The notes beneath the pieces were generated by a model that saw nothing but the letters and a program-made list of their open reading frames with translations, ran no database searches and had not been told where the DNA came from. DNA of 64,000 nucleotides from an uncultured Sphingomonas sp. Its GTDB lineage: Bacteria; Pseudomonadota; Alphaproteobacteria; Sphingomonadales; Sphingomonadaceae. Every line of letters begins with the position of its first letter. The first letter of the stretch is position 1. The stretch covers positions 1-64,000 of the forward strand of contig NZ_CAKZHV010000057.1 in the NCBI RefSeq assembly GCF_936927845.1, in the 5' to 3' direction. Positions 25,174-34,179 of this stretch are shown one piece after another. The position numbers and the translations under genes are program-made.

Positions 25174-26976
25174 TCACGCGGCGGCGAACATCTCGACCGG
25201 CAGCGCCATGACCGCGTCGGCGCCGCCCTCGATCTTGCGACGCAGCGCACCCGCTTCGGGCAGCACGCGCTCGGCGAAATAGCGCGCGGTCACCAGCTTG
25301 GCGTCGAGGAACGCCGCATCGCCCTCGCCCGCCGCCTTGAGGCGCGCCGCCGCGGAGGCCATGCGCAGCCACATCAGCCCGACCGCGACGATGCCGACCA
25401 GGTGCATGTACGGCACCGCGCCCGCGCCAATGTTGTTGGGGTTCTTCATGCCGTTCGCCATGAACCACATCGTCGCGCCCTGCAGCTCGCCCGCGGCCTT
25501 CTCCAGCCGGGCCGCGAAGTCGGCGGTGGCGTCGTCCTGCTTGGCCGCGGCGATCTCCTCGGTCACCATCTTGCCGAACGCCATCACCGCGCGGCCGCCG
25601 TTCTGCGCCAGCTTGCGCCCGGCCAGATCCATCGCCTGCACGCCGTTGGTGCCTTCGTAGATCTGCGCGATGCGGGCGTCGCGAACATACTGCTCCATCC
25701 CCCATTCCTGGATGTAGCCGTGCCCGCCGTAGACCTGCTGCGCGTTGGTCGCGATTTCGTAGCCCTTGTCGGTGCCGACGCCCTTGATGACGGGGGTGAG
25801 CAGACCGATCAGGTCGCCGGCGAGCTGACGCTCCTCCTCGCTCCCGGCATTGTGCTCGAGATCGACCTGGAGCGCGCCCCACAGGCAGAGCGCGCGCAGC
25901 CCCTCGATCCACGCCTTCGCATCCATCAACATGCGGCGAACATCGGGATGGACGAACAGCGTGTCGGCCTTCTCGTTCGGCTCCGCCGGGCCGGTCAGCG
26001 CACGACCCTGGCGGCGGTCCTTCGCATATTGCACCGCATTCTGGTACGCGGTTTCCGCAACGCCCAGCCCCTGCAAGCCGACGCCGAGCCGCGCCGCGTT
26101 CATCATGATGAACATCGCGGCGAGACCCTTCATCTCCTCACCGACCAGCCAGCCGGTCGCGCCGTCATAGTTCATCACGCAGGTGGCGTTGCCGTGGATG
26201 CCCATCTTGTGCTCGATCGAGCCGCACGACACCGCATTGCGCTCACCCAGCGAGCCGTCGTCGTTGACCAGCACCTTGGGCACCACGAACAGCGAGATAC
26301 CCTTCGACGTGTCGGGCGCGCCCGGCGTCTTGGCGAGCACGAGGTGGATGATGTTGTCGGTCAGGTCGTGCTCACCCGCCGAGATGAAAATCTTGGTGCC
26401 GGTGATCGCGTAGCTGCCGTCCGCTTGCGGCTCGGCGCGGGTGCGGATGAGCCCGAGGTCGGTGCCGCACTGCGGCTCGGTCAGGTTCATGGTGCCGCCC
26501 CACTCGCCCGAGATCATGCGCGGCAGATACTTCTCCTGCTGCTCAGGGCTGCCCTTCACCACCAGCGCGGCGATCGCGCCGTGCGCGAGGCCGGGGTACA
26601 TCGCGAACGCCATGTTGGCACTGATCATATATTCCTGAAACGCGGTCGAGACGACGTGCGGCATGCCCTGCCCGCCGAACGCCTCGGGTGCGCTGAGCGT
26701 GCCCCAGCCCGATTCAACGAACTTGTTGTACGCGTCCTTGAACCCCTTGGGCGTGGTGACCGAGCCGTCCTCGTGCCGGGTGCAGCCTTCAAGGTCGCCC
26801 GACTGGTTGAGCGGGAACAGCACCTCGGCGACGAAGCGGCCACCTTCCTCCAGCACCGCGTCGACGGTGTCGGGGGTCGCGGCGGCGAACCCGGCCACGT
26901 TGGCGTAGCGATCGAGCCCGACGACGTGTTCGAGCACGAAGCGCGTGTCGCGGACGGGGGGCGTATATTGCGGCAT
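25174..26976 (-). CDS. Acyl-CoA dehydrogenase (DmdC-like, long form)
   Basis: This flavoprotein dehydrogenase has 600 residues. The central FAD fold includes MNLTEPQCGTDLGLIRT and GTKIFISAGEHD. The catalytic Glu is in QIYEGTNGVQAMDLAGRK. The extra C-terminal helical domain (from FAARLEKAAGELQGATMW) is the extension typical of the DmdC and long-chain group, which oxidises acyl-CoA thioesters in the beta-oxidation style. It is the second gene after the MerR regulator, one base apart, so it is probably controlled by it. Confidence 0.9.
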   Translation of the reverse strand: MPQYTPPVRDTRFVLEHVVGLDRYANVAGFAAATPDTVDAVLEEGGRFVAEVLFPLNQSGDLEGCTRHEDGSVTTPKGFKDAYNKFVESGWGTLSAPEAFGGQGMPHVVSTAFQEYMISANMAFAMYPGLAHGAIAALVVKGSPEQQEKYLPRMISGEWGGTMNLTEPQCGTDLGLIRTRAEPQADGSYAITGTKIFISAGEHDLTDNIIHLVLAKTPGAPDTSKGISLFVVPKVLVNDDGSLGERNAVSCGSIEHKMGIHGNATCVMNYDGATGWLVGEEMKGLAAMFIMMNAARLGVGLQGLGVAETAYQNAVQYAKDRRQGRALTGPAEPNEKADTLFVHPDVRRMLMDAKAWIEGLRALCLWGALQVDLEHNAGSEEERQLAGDLIGLLTPVIKGVGTDKGYEIATNAQQVYGGHGYIQEWGMEQYVRDARIAQIYEGTNGVQAMDLAGRKLAQNGGRAVMAFGKMVTEEIAAAKQDDATADFAARLEKAAGELQGATMWFMANGMKNPNNIGAGAVPYMHLVGIVAVGLMWLRMASAAARLKAAGEGDAAFLDAKLVTARYFAERVLPEAGALRRKIEGGADAVMALPVEMFAAA

Positions 26977-26977
26977 G

Positions 26978-27397
26978 TCAGGCTTCCTTGGTCGGGTTTG
27001 ATGTTTCGATGACGCCGATGAATTCCTCCAGTTCGAGGATCGCGGCGTCGATGTCGGTGCGTTGTGCCTGGAGCGTCGCGATGCGTTCGCGGCAGCGCTC
27101 GATCGTGATCGCGCGTTGCGCGCGGCGGCCGTCGCCCAGATCGTAGAGGTCGATCATCTGGCGGATGTCGGCAAGGCTGAACCCGACGCGCTTGCCGCGC
27201 AGGATCCAGGCGAGCCGCGCGCGGTCGCGCTGCGAGTAGATGCGCGCGAGGCCACGACGTTCGGGGCTGATCAGCCCCTCGTCCTCGTAGAAGCGCAGCG
27301 CGCGCGGGGTGATGCCGAACTCGGTCGAGAGGTCGGAGATGCTGAAATGCTCGCGATCATCGCGCGGCGGAACGACAGCGTAGGCGACAGCGCTCAT
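26978..27397 (-). CDS. MerR-family transcriptional regulator (LiuR-like)
   Basis: The N-terminal winged helix reads FSISDLSTEFGITPRALRFYEDEGLI, then SPERRGLARIYSQRDRARLAWIL. It continues into a dimerising coiled coil (ERCRERIATLQAQRTDIDAAI). The 139 residues and the absence of effector cysteines match regulators of fatty and branched-chain acyl-CoA catabolism such as LiuR. A matching inverted repeat lies 21 bp upstream of the ATG. It is co-transcribed with the acyl-CoA dehydrogenase. Confidence 0.88.
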   Translation of the reverse strand: MSAVAYAVVPPRDDREHFSISDLSTEFGITPRALRFYEDEGLISPERRGLARIYSQRDRARLAWILRGKRVGFSLADIRQMIDLYDLGDGRRAQRAITIERCRERIATLQAQRTDIDAAILELEEFIGVIETSNPTKEA

Positions 27398-27417
27398 GCA
27401 CCGCCGTTTACCTTACC

Positions 27418-27433
27418 CTTACGTGAACGTCAA
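27418..27433 (-). promoter_or_regulatory. Candidate MerR/LiuR-type operator
   Basis: The minus strand reads TTGACGTTCACGTAAG just upstream of the merR start. The central ACGT/ACGT dyad with flanking TTG and TAA resembles the LiuR-type consensus of proteobacterial branched-chain degradation operons as I remember it. The overlapping TTGACG could also be a -35 element, so binding there would repress. It also overlaps the last bases of the lipoprotein gene upstream. Confidence 0.45.
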
Positions 27434-27921
27434 CCTGCGCAGAGCGGGCTACCGTCCGATCCGATAGCGCGCGTCGCCTCCGATACGCTGTCGCTCAGCC
27501 GCGCGGCCGCGAGCGCGGCGAGCGTCGCACGACCCTCGCACATCGTGTCGCACGCAGCAGGCAGCACGGCTGGAAACGCGATCGTGTCGCCGTCGAGCGA
27601 GGCGACGAACTCGCAGCCCTCCCCCATCCGCACGTCGAGCTTGTCGCGTCCGCGCGCAGTACCGCGTGCCGTGCAGCGCTGCTGTTCGCCCAGATCGATC
27701 GAGGCGCCGATGCGGTAGCGATCGCCGTCTTGCGGCACGAGGCAGACCTTGTCCTCGCCGCTGGCGTAGACGCCGGTCGGAATGATGCGGGCGGGATCGG
27801 GCACCATCCCGCTCGCCCGCGCGGTGCGCTCGAGCGCGGCTCCGGCTCCGCCCTCGTCCGGAACGGAAGACTGTTCGCCGCACGCGGCCAGAAGCAGCGC
27901 GAGTGCGAGCGTGCGCTTCAT
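27430..27921 (-). CDS. Putative lipoprotein of unknown function
   Basis: MKRTLALALLLAACGE is a lipoprotein signal with the lipobox LAAC (Cys14). The mature part, about 150 residues, is hydrophilic, with four further cysteines (VCLVPQ, QQRCTARG, GCEFV, ACDTMCEG) that could form disulfides in the periplasm. No family is recognised. The ATG at 27921 overlaps the hisI stop as ATGA. The lipoprotein signal, rather than sequence similarity, supports this start. Confidence 0.7.
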   Translation of the reverse strand: MKRTLALALLLAACGEQSSVPDEGGAGAALERTARASGMVPDPARIIPTGVYASGEDKVCLVPQDGDRYRIGASIDLGEQQRCTARGTARGRDKLDVRMGEGCEFVASLDGDTIAFPAVLPAACDTMCEGRATLAALAAARLSDSVSEATRAIGSDGSPLCAG

Positions 27922-28274
27922 CCGACCCGCTCCAGCGTGTCGCCGTTGACGCGGCGGTAAAAGCAGCTCGTCGCGCCGGTGTGGCAGGCGGGGCCGGCGG
28001 CGTCGACGATCAGCCACAGCGCGTCCTGATCGCAGTCGACCCGCATCTCGATCACGCGCAGCACGTTGCCCGACGTCTCGCCCTTTTTCCACAAGCGAGC
28101 ACGACTGCGCGACCAGAAGGTCGCCTCGCCGCTCGCCTTTGTGGCGGCGATCGCGTCGGCGTTCATGTGCGCGACCATCAACAGCGCGCCGGCGCGGTCG
28201 CTGACCACGGCGGTGACGAGCCCGTTCGCGTCGAATTTGGGTTGAAAGGTGCTGCCTTGTTCGCGGTCGTCCAT
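27918..28274 (-). CDS. hisI: Phosphoribosyl-AMP cyclohydrolase
   Basis: HisI opens the purine ring of phosphoribosyl-AMP, the third step of histidine synthesis. The 118-residue stand-alone form has the metal-binding Asp/Cys cluster VDCDQDALW and the cysteines of GPACHTGATSCFYR. The conserved ATFWSRSRARLWKKGETSG segment is complete. It is the promoter-proximal gene of the pair with the lipoprotein and diverges from purF. Confidence 0.96.
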   Translation of the reverse strand: MDDREQGSTFQPKFDANGLVTAVVSDRAGALLMVAHMNADAIAATKASGEATFWSRSRARLWKKGETSGNVLRVIEMRVDCDQDALWLIVDAAGPACHTGATSCFYRRVNGDTLERVG

Positions 28275-28411
28275 GCCGTGGCTGGTAGCGGAGTTCGCCG
28301 TCGCGCAACAGACCGCGCCGGTCGCCCAGGCGCACGCAGGATGACAATCGCGCGACAGTCGCTATATGCGGCCCGGCATCACGCGAGCCCCCCAACGCGA
28401 GCTTCGGCCCC

Positions 28412-29869
28412 ATGCTGACCACCCATCCGTTCGACAACGACCATCTGCACGAGGAGTGCGGCATCTTTGGCGTGTCGCAGACCGAGGGCGCCGCGGCGCT
28501 GGTCGCGCTCGGCCTCCACGCGCTGCAGCACCGTGGACAGGAAGCAGCGGGGATCACGACGTTCGACGGCGCGATGTTCCACACGCACCGCGCGATGGGT
28601 CACGTCGCGGGCAATTTCGACCGTGACGACGTGATTCGCTCGCTGCCGGGCGAGGTCGCGTGCGGGCACGTGCGCTATTCGACGACGGGCGAGACCGCGC
28701 TGCGCAACGTCCAGCCGCTCTATGCCGAACTGTCGTCGGGCGGTTTCGCGGTCGCGCACAACGGCAATCTGTCGAATGCGATGAAGCTGCGGCGCGAGTT
28801 GGTGCGGCGCGGGTCGATCTTCCAGTCGACCTCCGACACCGAAACGATCATCCACCTGGTCGCGACATCGAGCTATCGCACGTTGCTCGACCGCTTCATC
28901 GACGCGTTAAAGCAGATCGAAGGCGCCTATGCGCTGATCGTGATGACGCCCGAGGGGATGATCGCGTGCCGCGACCCGTTGGGTATCCGACCGCTGGTGA
29001 TGGGAAAGCTGGGCGACGCGGTGATCTTCGCCTCCGAATCGGTCGCGCTCGACGTGGTCGGGGCGGAGTTCGTGCGCGAGGTCGAACCCGGCGAGCTGGT
29101 GATCGTGCAAGGGGCAGAGACGCGTTCGGTGCGCCCGTTCGCGCCGCTGTCGCCGCGGCCCTGCATCTTCGAATGGGTGTATTTTTCGCGTCCCGATTCG
29201 ATTGTCGACGACCAGTCGATCTACTCGGTCCGCAAGAACATCGGCGCGCAGCTCGCGATCGAGGCGCCGGTCGAGGCCGACCTCGTCATTCCGGTGCCCG
29301 ATTCGGGCGTGCCGGCCGCGATCGGTTACGCGCAGCAGAGCGGCATTCCGTTCGAGCTCGGCATCATCCGCTCGCATTACGTCGGGCGCACCTTCATCCA
29401 GCCGGGCGACAAGGTCCGTCACCTGGGCGTGAAATTGAAGCACAACGCCAATCGCGCGCTGATCCAGGGCAAGCGCGTCGTGCTGATCGACGATTCGATC
29501 GTGCGCGGTACGACGAGCCTCAAGATCGTGCAGATGATGCGCGACGCGGGCGCGGCCGAGGTGCACATGCGGATCGCCAGCCCGCCGACGCGCCATTCGT
29601 GCTTCTACGGCGTCGACACGCCCGAGCGCGCCAAGCTGCTGGCGGCCAAGCACGACATCGGCGGCATGACCGAGTTCATCCACGCCGACAGCCTCGCCTT
29701 TGTGTCGATCGACGGGCTGTACAAGGCGCTGGGCGAGACGCACCGCGCCGACATCCGCCCGAAATATTGCGACGCGTGCTTCACCGGCGACTATCCGACC
29801 AGCCTGACCGACCATGACGATACGACCTCGGTCGACCAATTCGCGCTTCTGGCAGAACGAGTGAACTGA
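28412..29869 (+). CDS. purF: Amidophosphoribosyltransferase (glutamine PRPP amidotransferase)
   Basis: PurF makes phosphoribosylamine from PRPP and glutamine, the committed step of purine synthesis. The class II glutaminase nucleophile is Cys16 after a 15-residue propeptide (HEECGIFG). The PRPP-binding loop is VVLIDDSIVRGTTS. The cysteines in PCIFEW, RHSCFYG and YCDACFTG fit the 4Fe-4S cluster of the Bacillus-type enzyme. Its 485 residues are normal for the family. The SDR gene starts one base after the stop. Confidence 0.96.
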   Translation: MLTTHPFDNDHLHEECGIFGVSQTEGAAALVALGLHALQHRGQEAAGITTFDGAMFHTHRAMGHVAGNFDRDDVIRSLPGEVACGHVRYSTTGETALRNVQPLYAELSSGGFAVAHNGNLSNAMKLRRELVRRGSIFQSTSDTETIIHLVATSSYRTLLDRFIDALKQIEGAYALIVMTPEGMIACRDPLGIRPLVMGKLGDAVIFASESVALDVVGAEFVREVEPGELVIVQGAETRSVRPFAPLSPRPCIFEWVYFSRPDSIVDDQSIYSVRKNIGAQLAIEAPVEADLVIPVPDSGVPAAIGYAQQSGIPFELGIIRSHYVGRTFIQPGDKVRHLGVKLKHNANRALIQGKRVVLIDDSIVRGTTSLKIVQMMRDAGAAEVHMRIASPPTRHSCFYGVDTPERAKLLAAKHDIGGMTEFIHADSLAFVSIDGLYKALGETHRADIRPKYCDACFTGDYPTSLTDHDDTTSVDQFALLAERVN

Positions 29870-29870
29870 T

Positions 29871-30581
29871 TTGACCAAGGGATTGGAAGGCAAGCTCGCG
29901 CTCGTGACGGGTGCGAGCCGGGGGATCGGTGCGGCGACCGCGATCGCGCTGGCGGCGGAAGGCGCGCATGTCGTCATCACCGCGCGGACCGCGAAGGATC
30001 TGGAGAGCGTCGAGGAGCGGATCTTCGACGCCGGTGGATCGGCGACGATCGCGCCGCTCGACCTGACGCAGACTGACTCGATTGCGCGTCTGGCGACCGC
30101 GGTGGCGGATCGGTGGGATGCGCTGGACGTACTGGTGCTGAACGCCGGGATGCTCGGTACGCTGGCGGCCGTGCCTGCGATCGACGCGAAGGAACTGGCG
30201 CAGGTTCTGACGCTCAACGTGTCGGCGCAGGTGGCGATGATCCAGGCGTTCGACCCCTTGCTGCGTCGGTCGGCGGGTGCGCGGGTGATCGGCGTCACCT
30301 CGTCGGTGGGGGCCAAGCCCCGCGCTTACTGGGGTGCGTACGGCGCGTCGAAGGCGGCGTTCGATACGCTGCTGGGCGCGTACGGCGATGAGATGGCCGA
30401 GGTGAGCCGCGTGCGGACCGCGATCCTCGATCCGGGTGCCACGCGGACCAAGATGCGCGCGCGCGCTTATCCGGGCGAGGACCCCGCCTCGGTCAAGCCG
30501 CCCGACACGGTTGCCGCGGCGATCGTGCGGCTGGCGATCGACGGCTTTCCCGCGGGGCACCGCGAGCGCGTGGAAGCGTGA
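29871..30581 (+). CDS. Short-chain dehydrogenase/reductase
   Basis: This is an NAD(P)-dependent oxidoreductase of 236 residues. The nucleotide-binding TGASRGIG motif is at 13-20, VLNAGMLG is the NAG motif, and the active-site Tyr-Lys pair is in YGASKAAF, preceded by the catalytic Ser of VTSSVGAK. The substrate cannot be told. It starts at TTG, with purF upstream and a CFA-type gene convergent 3 bp after its stop. Confidence 0.9.
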   Translation: MTKGLEGKLALVTGASRGIGAATAIALAAEGAHVVITARTAKDLESVEERIFDAGGSATIAPLDLTQTDSIARLATAVADRWDALDVLVLNAGMLGTLAAVPAIDAKELAQVLTLNVSAQVAMIQAFDPLLRRSAGARVIGVTSSVGAKPRAYWGAYGASKAAFDTLLGAYGDEMAEVSRVRTAILDPGATRTKMRARAYPGEDPASVKPPDTVAAAIVRLAIDGFPAGHRERVEA

Positions 30582-30584
30582 GCC

Positions 30585-31808
30585 CTAGCATTTGACCAGC
30601 GTGACGTGCGCGACATGGATGCCGCCGCCGCGGAAGCCGCCCTCGCAGTACATCAGGTAGAAGCGCCACAGCCGCTGAAAGCGCGCGTCGAAGCGCGGTG
30701 GCAGGCGCCGCTCACTGGCGGCCGCGTCGAAGCAATCGCGCCAGCGCCGCAGCGTCTCGGCATAGTCGAGCCCGAATGCGTGCTGGTCGCGCCATTCGAG
30801 CCCGTTCGCCTCGGCGATTCGCCGGAAGCGCGACTCGGACAGCAGCAAGCCGCCGGGAAAGACGTAGCGCTGGATGAAGTCGACGCTGCCGGCGTAGGCC
30901 TCGAACACGTCGTCGGCGATCGAGATATATTGGATCGCCGCGCGACCGCCGGGTTTGAGGACGCGCGCGATCGTCTGGAGGTAGGCGGGCCAATATTCCT
31001 GGCCCACCGCCTCGACCATCTCGATGCTCGCCACCGCATCATAGGTGCCGGTCACGTCGCGATAGTCGGTCAGCGACACGGTGACGCCCGGTAACGCGCG
31101 CGCCGCGACATGGTCGCGCTGCTCGGTCGAGAGCGTCAGTGCGTGGACCTGCACGCCCGCAGCCGCGGCGGTGGCGGCGAACGAGCCCCAGCCGCAGCCG
31201 ATCTCGAGCACGCGGTCGCCCGCCCGCGCACCCGTGCGTGCGAGCACCGCGTCGAGCTTGCGCTGCTGCGCGACGGCGAGCGGTTCCTCGGCATGCGCGA
31301 ACAACGCCGACGAATAGGTCAGCGTCTCGTCGAGCCACTCGCGGTAGAAATCGTTGCCGAGGTCGTAATGCGCGGCGATGTTGCGGCGCGCGCCGCGGCG
31401 GTCGTTGCGGCGGAATGCGTGGACGACGCGGGCGGCGAGTTTCGCGCCGCGCTTGGCGCGCGCGGTGTCGCCGAGCGCGACGCGGTTGCGCATGAACAGA
31501 TCAAAGATCGGAACGAGATCGGGGCTCGACCAGTCGCCAGCCTCCCACCCCTCGTACCAGCCGATCGAGCCGGCCGAGACGAGGCGCCACAAGGCGCGCC
31601 AGCGGTGTACGGCGACGATCGCGACGGGTCCGTCCTGCCGACCGCCGAGCAGCCGGTGCGTGCCGTCGGGCAGCGTCGCCTCGATCGCGCCTTCGACCAG
31701 CCCGGCATCGACGCGGTCGAGGATGCGGTGGAAGACGGGCGCGGTCAGCCCGGCGAAGCGGGAGGCACGACGGGGCTGGCGAGCCAGAGAGCGAACCGGA
31801 GCGTCCAT
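30585..31808 (-). CDS. Cyclopropane-fatty-acyl-phospholipid synthase family methyltransferase
   Basis: The SAM-binding motif I VLEIGCGWGSFA and the downstream VASIEMVEAVGQEYW match CFA synthases, as does the AHYDLGNDFYREWLDETLTYSSALF block with its conserved Tyr and His residues. The enzyme methylenates double bonds of membrane phospholipid chains; in this branch it may act on other lipids. It ends the photolyase/deacetylase operon, with a 12-bp gap after phrB. Cfa enzymes often serve in stress survival. Confidence 0.9.
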   Translation of the reverse strand: MDAPVRSLARQPRRASRFAGLTAPVFHRILDRVDAGLVEGAIEATLPDGTHRLLGGRQDGPVAIVAVHRWRALWRLVSAGSIGWYEGWEAGDWSSPDLVPIFDLFMRNRVALGDTARAKRGAKLAARVVHAFRRNDRRGARRNIAAHYDLGNDFYREWLDETLTYSSALFAHAEEPLAVAQQRKLDAVLARTGARAGDRVLEIGCGWGSFAATAAAAGVQVHALTLSTEQRDHVAARALPGVTVSLTDYRDVTGTYDAVASIEMVEAVGQEYWPAYLQTIARVLKPGGRAAIQYISIADDVFEAYAGSVDFIQRYVFPGGLLLSESRFRRIAEANGLEWRDQHAFGLDYAETLRRWRDCFDAAASERRLPPRFDARFQRLWRFYLMYCEGGFRGGGIHVAHVTLVKC

Positions 31809-31820
31809 AGGACGCGGCGG

Positions 31821-33173
31821 TTATCGCAACCGTGCCGCCGCCGCCAGCGCGCGTTCGCGTGCCTCGCGGTGCCCGATGATCTTGGACGGATAGGCGTCGG
31901 GCTTGCACCCGGCAGTCTCGGGGTCGTGGATCGCGGGGTCGGGCACGTCGGCGAGTTCGGGCACCCAGCGGCGGATATAGTCGCCGGCGTCGAACTTCTC
32001 CGACTGGGTCAGCGGCGCCATGATCCGCGAGAACATGTTGGCGTCGACCCCGGTCCCCGCGACCCACTGCCAATTGACCGAATTGTTGCCGTAATCGGCA
32101 TCGACCAGACAGTCCCAGAACCAGCGCTCGCCCTCGCGCCAGTCGATCAGCAGATGCTTGATGAGGAAACTCGCGGTGATCATGCGCAGGCGATTGTGCA
32201 TCCAGCCGCTGGTCCAGAGTTGGCGCATGCCTGCGTCGACGATGGGATAGCCGGTGCGACCCCGCTGCCACGCACGCAGGTCGGCCTTCGCGTCCTCGCC
32301 CGTACGCCACTGCAATTTGTCGTACTTGGGTCGACCGTTCTTGTCGCCATAGTCGGGCAGCGCGAGCGTCACCCCGCTGGTGAAGTCGCGCCAGGCGAGC
32401 TCCTTCTGGTATTTGACCGCGTCCTCGCCGGTGCCGACCTTGTGCCAGAGCGCACGCACCGAGATCTCGCCGAAGTGGAGGTGCGGGGACAACAGCGACG
32501 TACCTTCCTCGCCCGGCAGGTTACGCATCTGCTCGTAGCGGTCGACGCGCTTCGCGAACGCGTTCACCTTTTCCTGCGCGTCGGCTTCGCCGGGCTCACC
32601 ATCGAAGTCGACCGCCCAGTCGGGTTTGGTCGGGAGCAGATCGAAGCTGGCGAGCGTCTCCGACTTCGGCCACTTCTTGGGTGCGGGGATGCTCTTTGGC
32701 GCGGGATGCGGCTTCTCGGGCGGAAGATGTTCCTGCAGCGCCTTCCAGAAGGACGAATAGATGCGAAACGGCGCGCCGCTGCCGGTCTTCACGTCCTCGA
32801 TATGGACGAGGTGATTACCGTCGTGGAGGCAGAGATGGTCGCCCAGCGCCTGCTCGACCTTTCGCCACCATGGCTCGTAATGGTGCAACGCGTGGATGCG
32901 ATCGGCTCCGCTCTTGTCCAGCACCTCGCGCAGCACCTGCTCGGACGCGCCGCGGCGCAGGATCAGGCGGCTTCCATGCGCGCGCAGACTCTGGTCAAGC
33001 GAGGCGAGGCTGCCGTGCAGCCACCAGCGCTGCGCGCCGCCGATCCGCCAGTCCCCGGGTGTCTCGTCATCGAGGATGTACAGCGGGATCACGTCGCCGT
33101 CCGCCACCGCGGCGAGCAGCGCCGGTTGATCGTGGAGGCGAAGGTCTTGGCGGAACCACAGGATGCTCGTCAC
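31821..33173 (-). CDS. phrB: DNA photolyase / cryptochrome family
   Basis: This light-driven repair enzyme of 450 residues has an N-terminal Rossmann-type antenna domain (ILWFRQDLRLHDQPAL) and a C-terminal FAD domain. FAD and lesion-binding signatures are TGYPIVDAGMRQL, GWMHNRLRM and NNSVNWQWV. These fit a class I CPD photolyase. GTG 33173 overlaps the upstream deacetylase stop as GTGA, so the two are co-translated. The exact lesion specificity cannot be told from sequence alone. Confidence 0.93.
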   Translation of the reverse strand: MTSILWFRQDLRLHDQPALLAAVADGDVIPLYILDDETPGDWRIGGAQRWWLHGSLASLDQSLRAHGSRLILRRGASEQVLREVLDKSGADRIHALHHYEPWWRKVEQALGDHLCLHDGNHLVHIEDVKTGSGAPFRIYSSFWKALQEHLPPEKPHPAPKSIPAPKKWPKSETLASFDLLPTKPDWAVDFDGEPGEADAQEKVNAFAKRVDRYEQMRNLPGEEGTSLLSPHLHFGEISVRALWHKVGTGEDAVKYQKELAWRDFTSGVTLALPDYGDKNGRPKYDKLQWRTGEDAKADLRAWQRGRTGYPIVDAGMRQLWTSGWMHNRLRMITASFLIKHLLIDWREGERWFWDCLVDADYGNNSVNWQWVAGTGVDANMFSRIMAPLTQSEKFDAGDYIRRWVPELADVPDPAIHDPETAGCKPDAYPSKIIGHREARERALAAAARLR

Positions 33174-34120
33174 CCCGCGACTACGCTGGCTCCGCTTTTC
33201 TGTTCCGCCCGCGCAACGTGACCCCGCCCCATCGCCTCGCCGAGCGTCAGAATGACGCGGACGTGACGCGCCGCGATCGCCATCACGTCGTCACCGTAGC
33301 CGCCGCCGACGGTGCAGGCGAGCGGTAGGCCGCGGTCGGTCGCCAGCCGCGCGATCAGGCGGTCGCGCGCGACCAGCCCCTCCTCGCTCAGCGCCAGCCG
33401 CCCGAGCCGGTCGCCCGCGAACGGATCGACGCCGCCCTGGTAAAGGATCAGGTCGGGCCGGTGCGCGTCGAGAAACCCGGACAACGTCGTCTCGAGGGTA
33501 TCGAGATATTCCGCGTCGCCGACGCCATCGGCGAGCGCGACGTCGAGCGTCGATTGCGCCTTGCGCACCGGAAAGTTCTTCGCCGCGTGGATCGAGTAGG
33601 TCGCGATTTGTGGGTGGCCGGCGCAAAGCGCTGCAGTGCCGTCACCCTGGTGGACGTCGCAGTCGACGATCGCGACGCGCTCCGCCCTGCCCTCCTCGAC
33701 CAGGCGGTGCGCGGCAATGGCAAGATCGTTGAACACGCAGTAACCGGCGCCGGTATCGGCCAATGCGTGGTGGCTGCCGCCCGCGGTGTTGGCCGCAAAA
33801 CCGCGATCGAGCGCGAGCAGCGCGGCCAGATAGGTTCCGCCCGGCACCACCGCGGCGCGTCGCGCGACCAGCGGCGTGATCGGAAAGCCGGTGCGCCGTT
33901 CCTTCTCGCGCGGCACCTGCGCGGACAGCACCTGCGCGACGTAATCGGGATCGTGCACCGCCTCCAGCCACGCGCGCGGCATCGCCGATGGCTGGTGCCA
34001 CGCCACGCGCGCTCCTTCCGCCAGCAGCAGATCGCGGATCGCACCGTTCTTGCCCCAGCGATACGTGCTGCGCGCGGGCGCCTCGGTGACGTAATCGGGA
34101 TGGTGGACGACCGCGATCAT
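33170..34120 (-). CDS. Histone-deacetylase-family (class II-like) amidohydrolase
   Basis: The arginase/deacetylase fold is indicated by the zinc-ligand motif IVDCDVHQGDGTA, the active-site His pair in AGGSHHALAD and the C-terminal GGGYGDD loop. It matches bacterial HDAC homologues that remove acetyl or related acyl groups from amines. The substrate is unknown. I chose ATG 34120 (MIAVVHHPDYV); the longer frame would start outside the family's N-terminus. It is the first gene of the operon and diverges from the esterase. Confidence 0.88.
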   Translation of the reverse strand: MIAVVHHPDYVTEAPARSTYRWGKNGAIRDLLLAEGARVAWHQPSAMPRAWLEAVHDPDYVAQVLSAQVPREKERRTGFPITPLVARRAAVVPGGTYLAALLALDRGFAANTAGGSHHALADTGAGYCVFNDLAIAAHRLVEEGRAERVAIVDCDVHQGDGTAALCAGHPQIATYSIHAAKNFPVRKAQSTLDVALADGVGDAEYLDTLETTLSGFLDAHRPDLILYQGGVDPFAGDRLGRLALSEEGLVARDRLIARLATDRGLPLACTVGGGYGDDVMAIAARHVRVILTLGEAMGRGHVARAEQKSGASVVAG

Positions 34121-34179
34121 GCAGCTAAGATAGGTTGCAAAGAACGACGCGCCACCGCGCGGCACACAGGAGAGCGTTT

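Noticed and set aside
25402..27012. Open frame of 536 codons on the plus strand opposite the acyl-CoA dehydrogenase
   Set aside because: Arg/His/Leu-rich shadow with no domain features, while the minus-strand dehydrogenase is unmistakable.
31110..33221. Open frame of 703 codons on the plus strand
   Set aside because: It lies wholly opposite the CFA-type and photolyase genes, both clear from motifs. Its composition is the usual shadow of high-GC coding sequence, and it has no recognisable domain.
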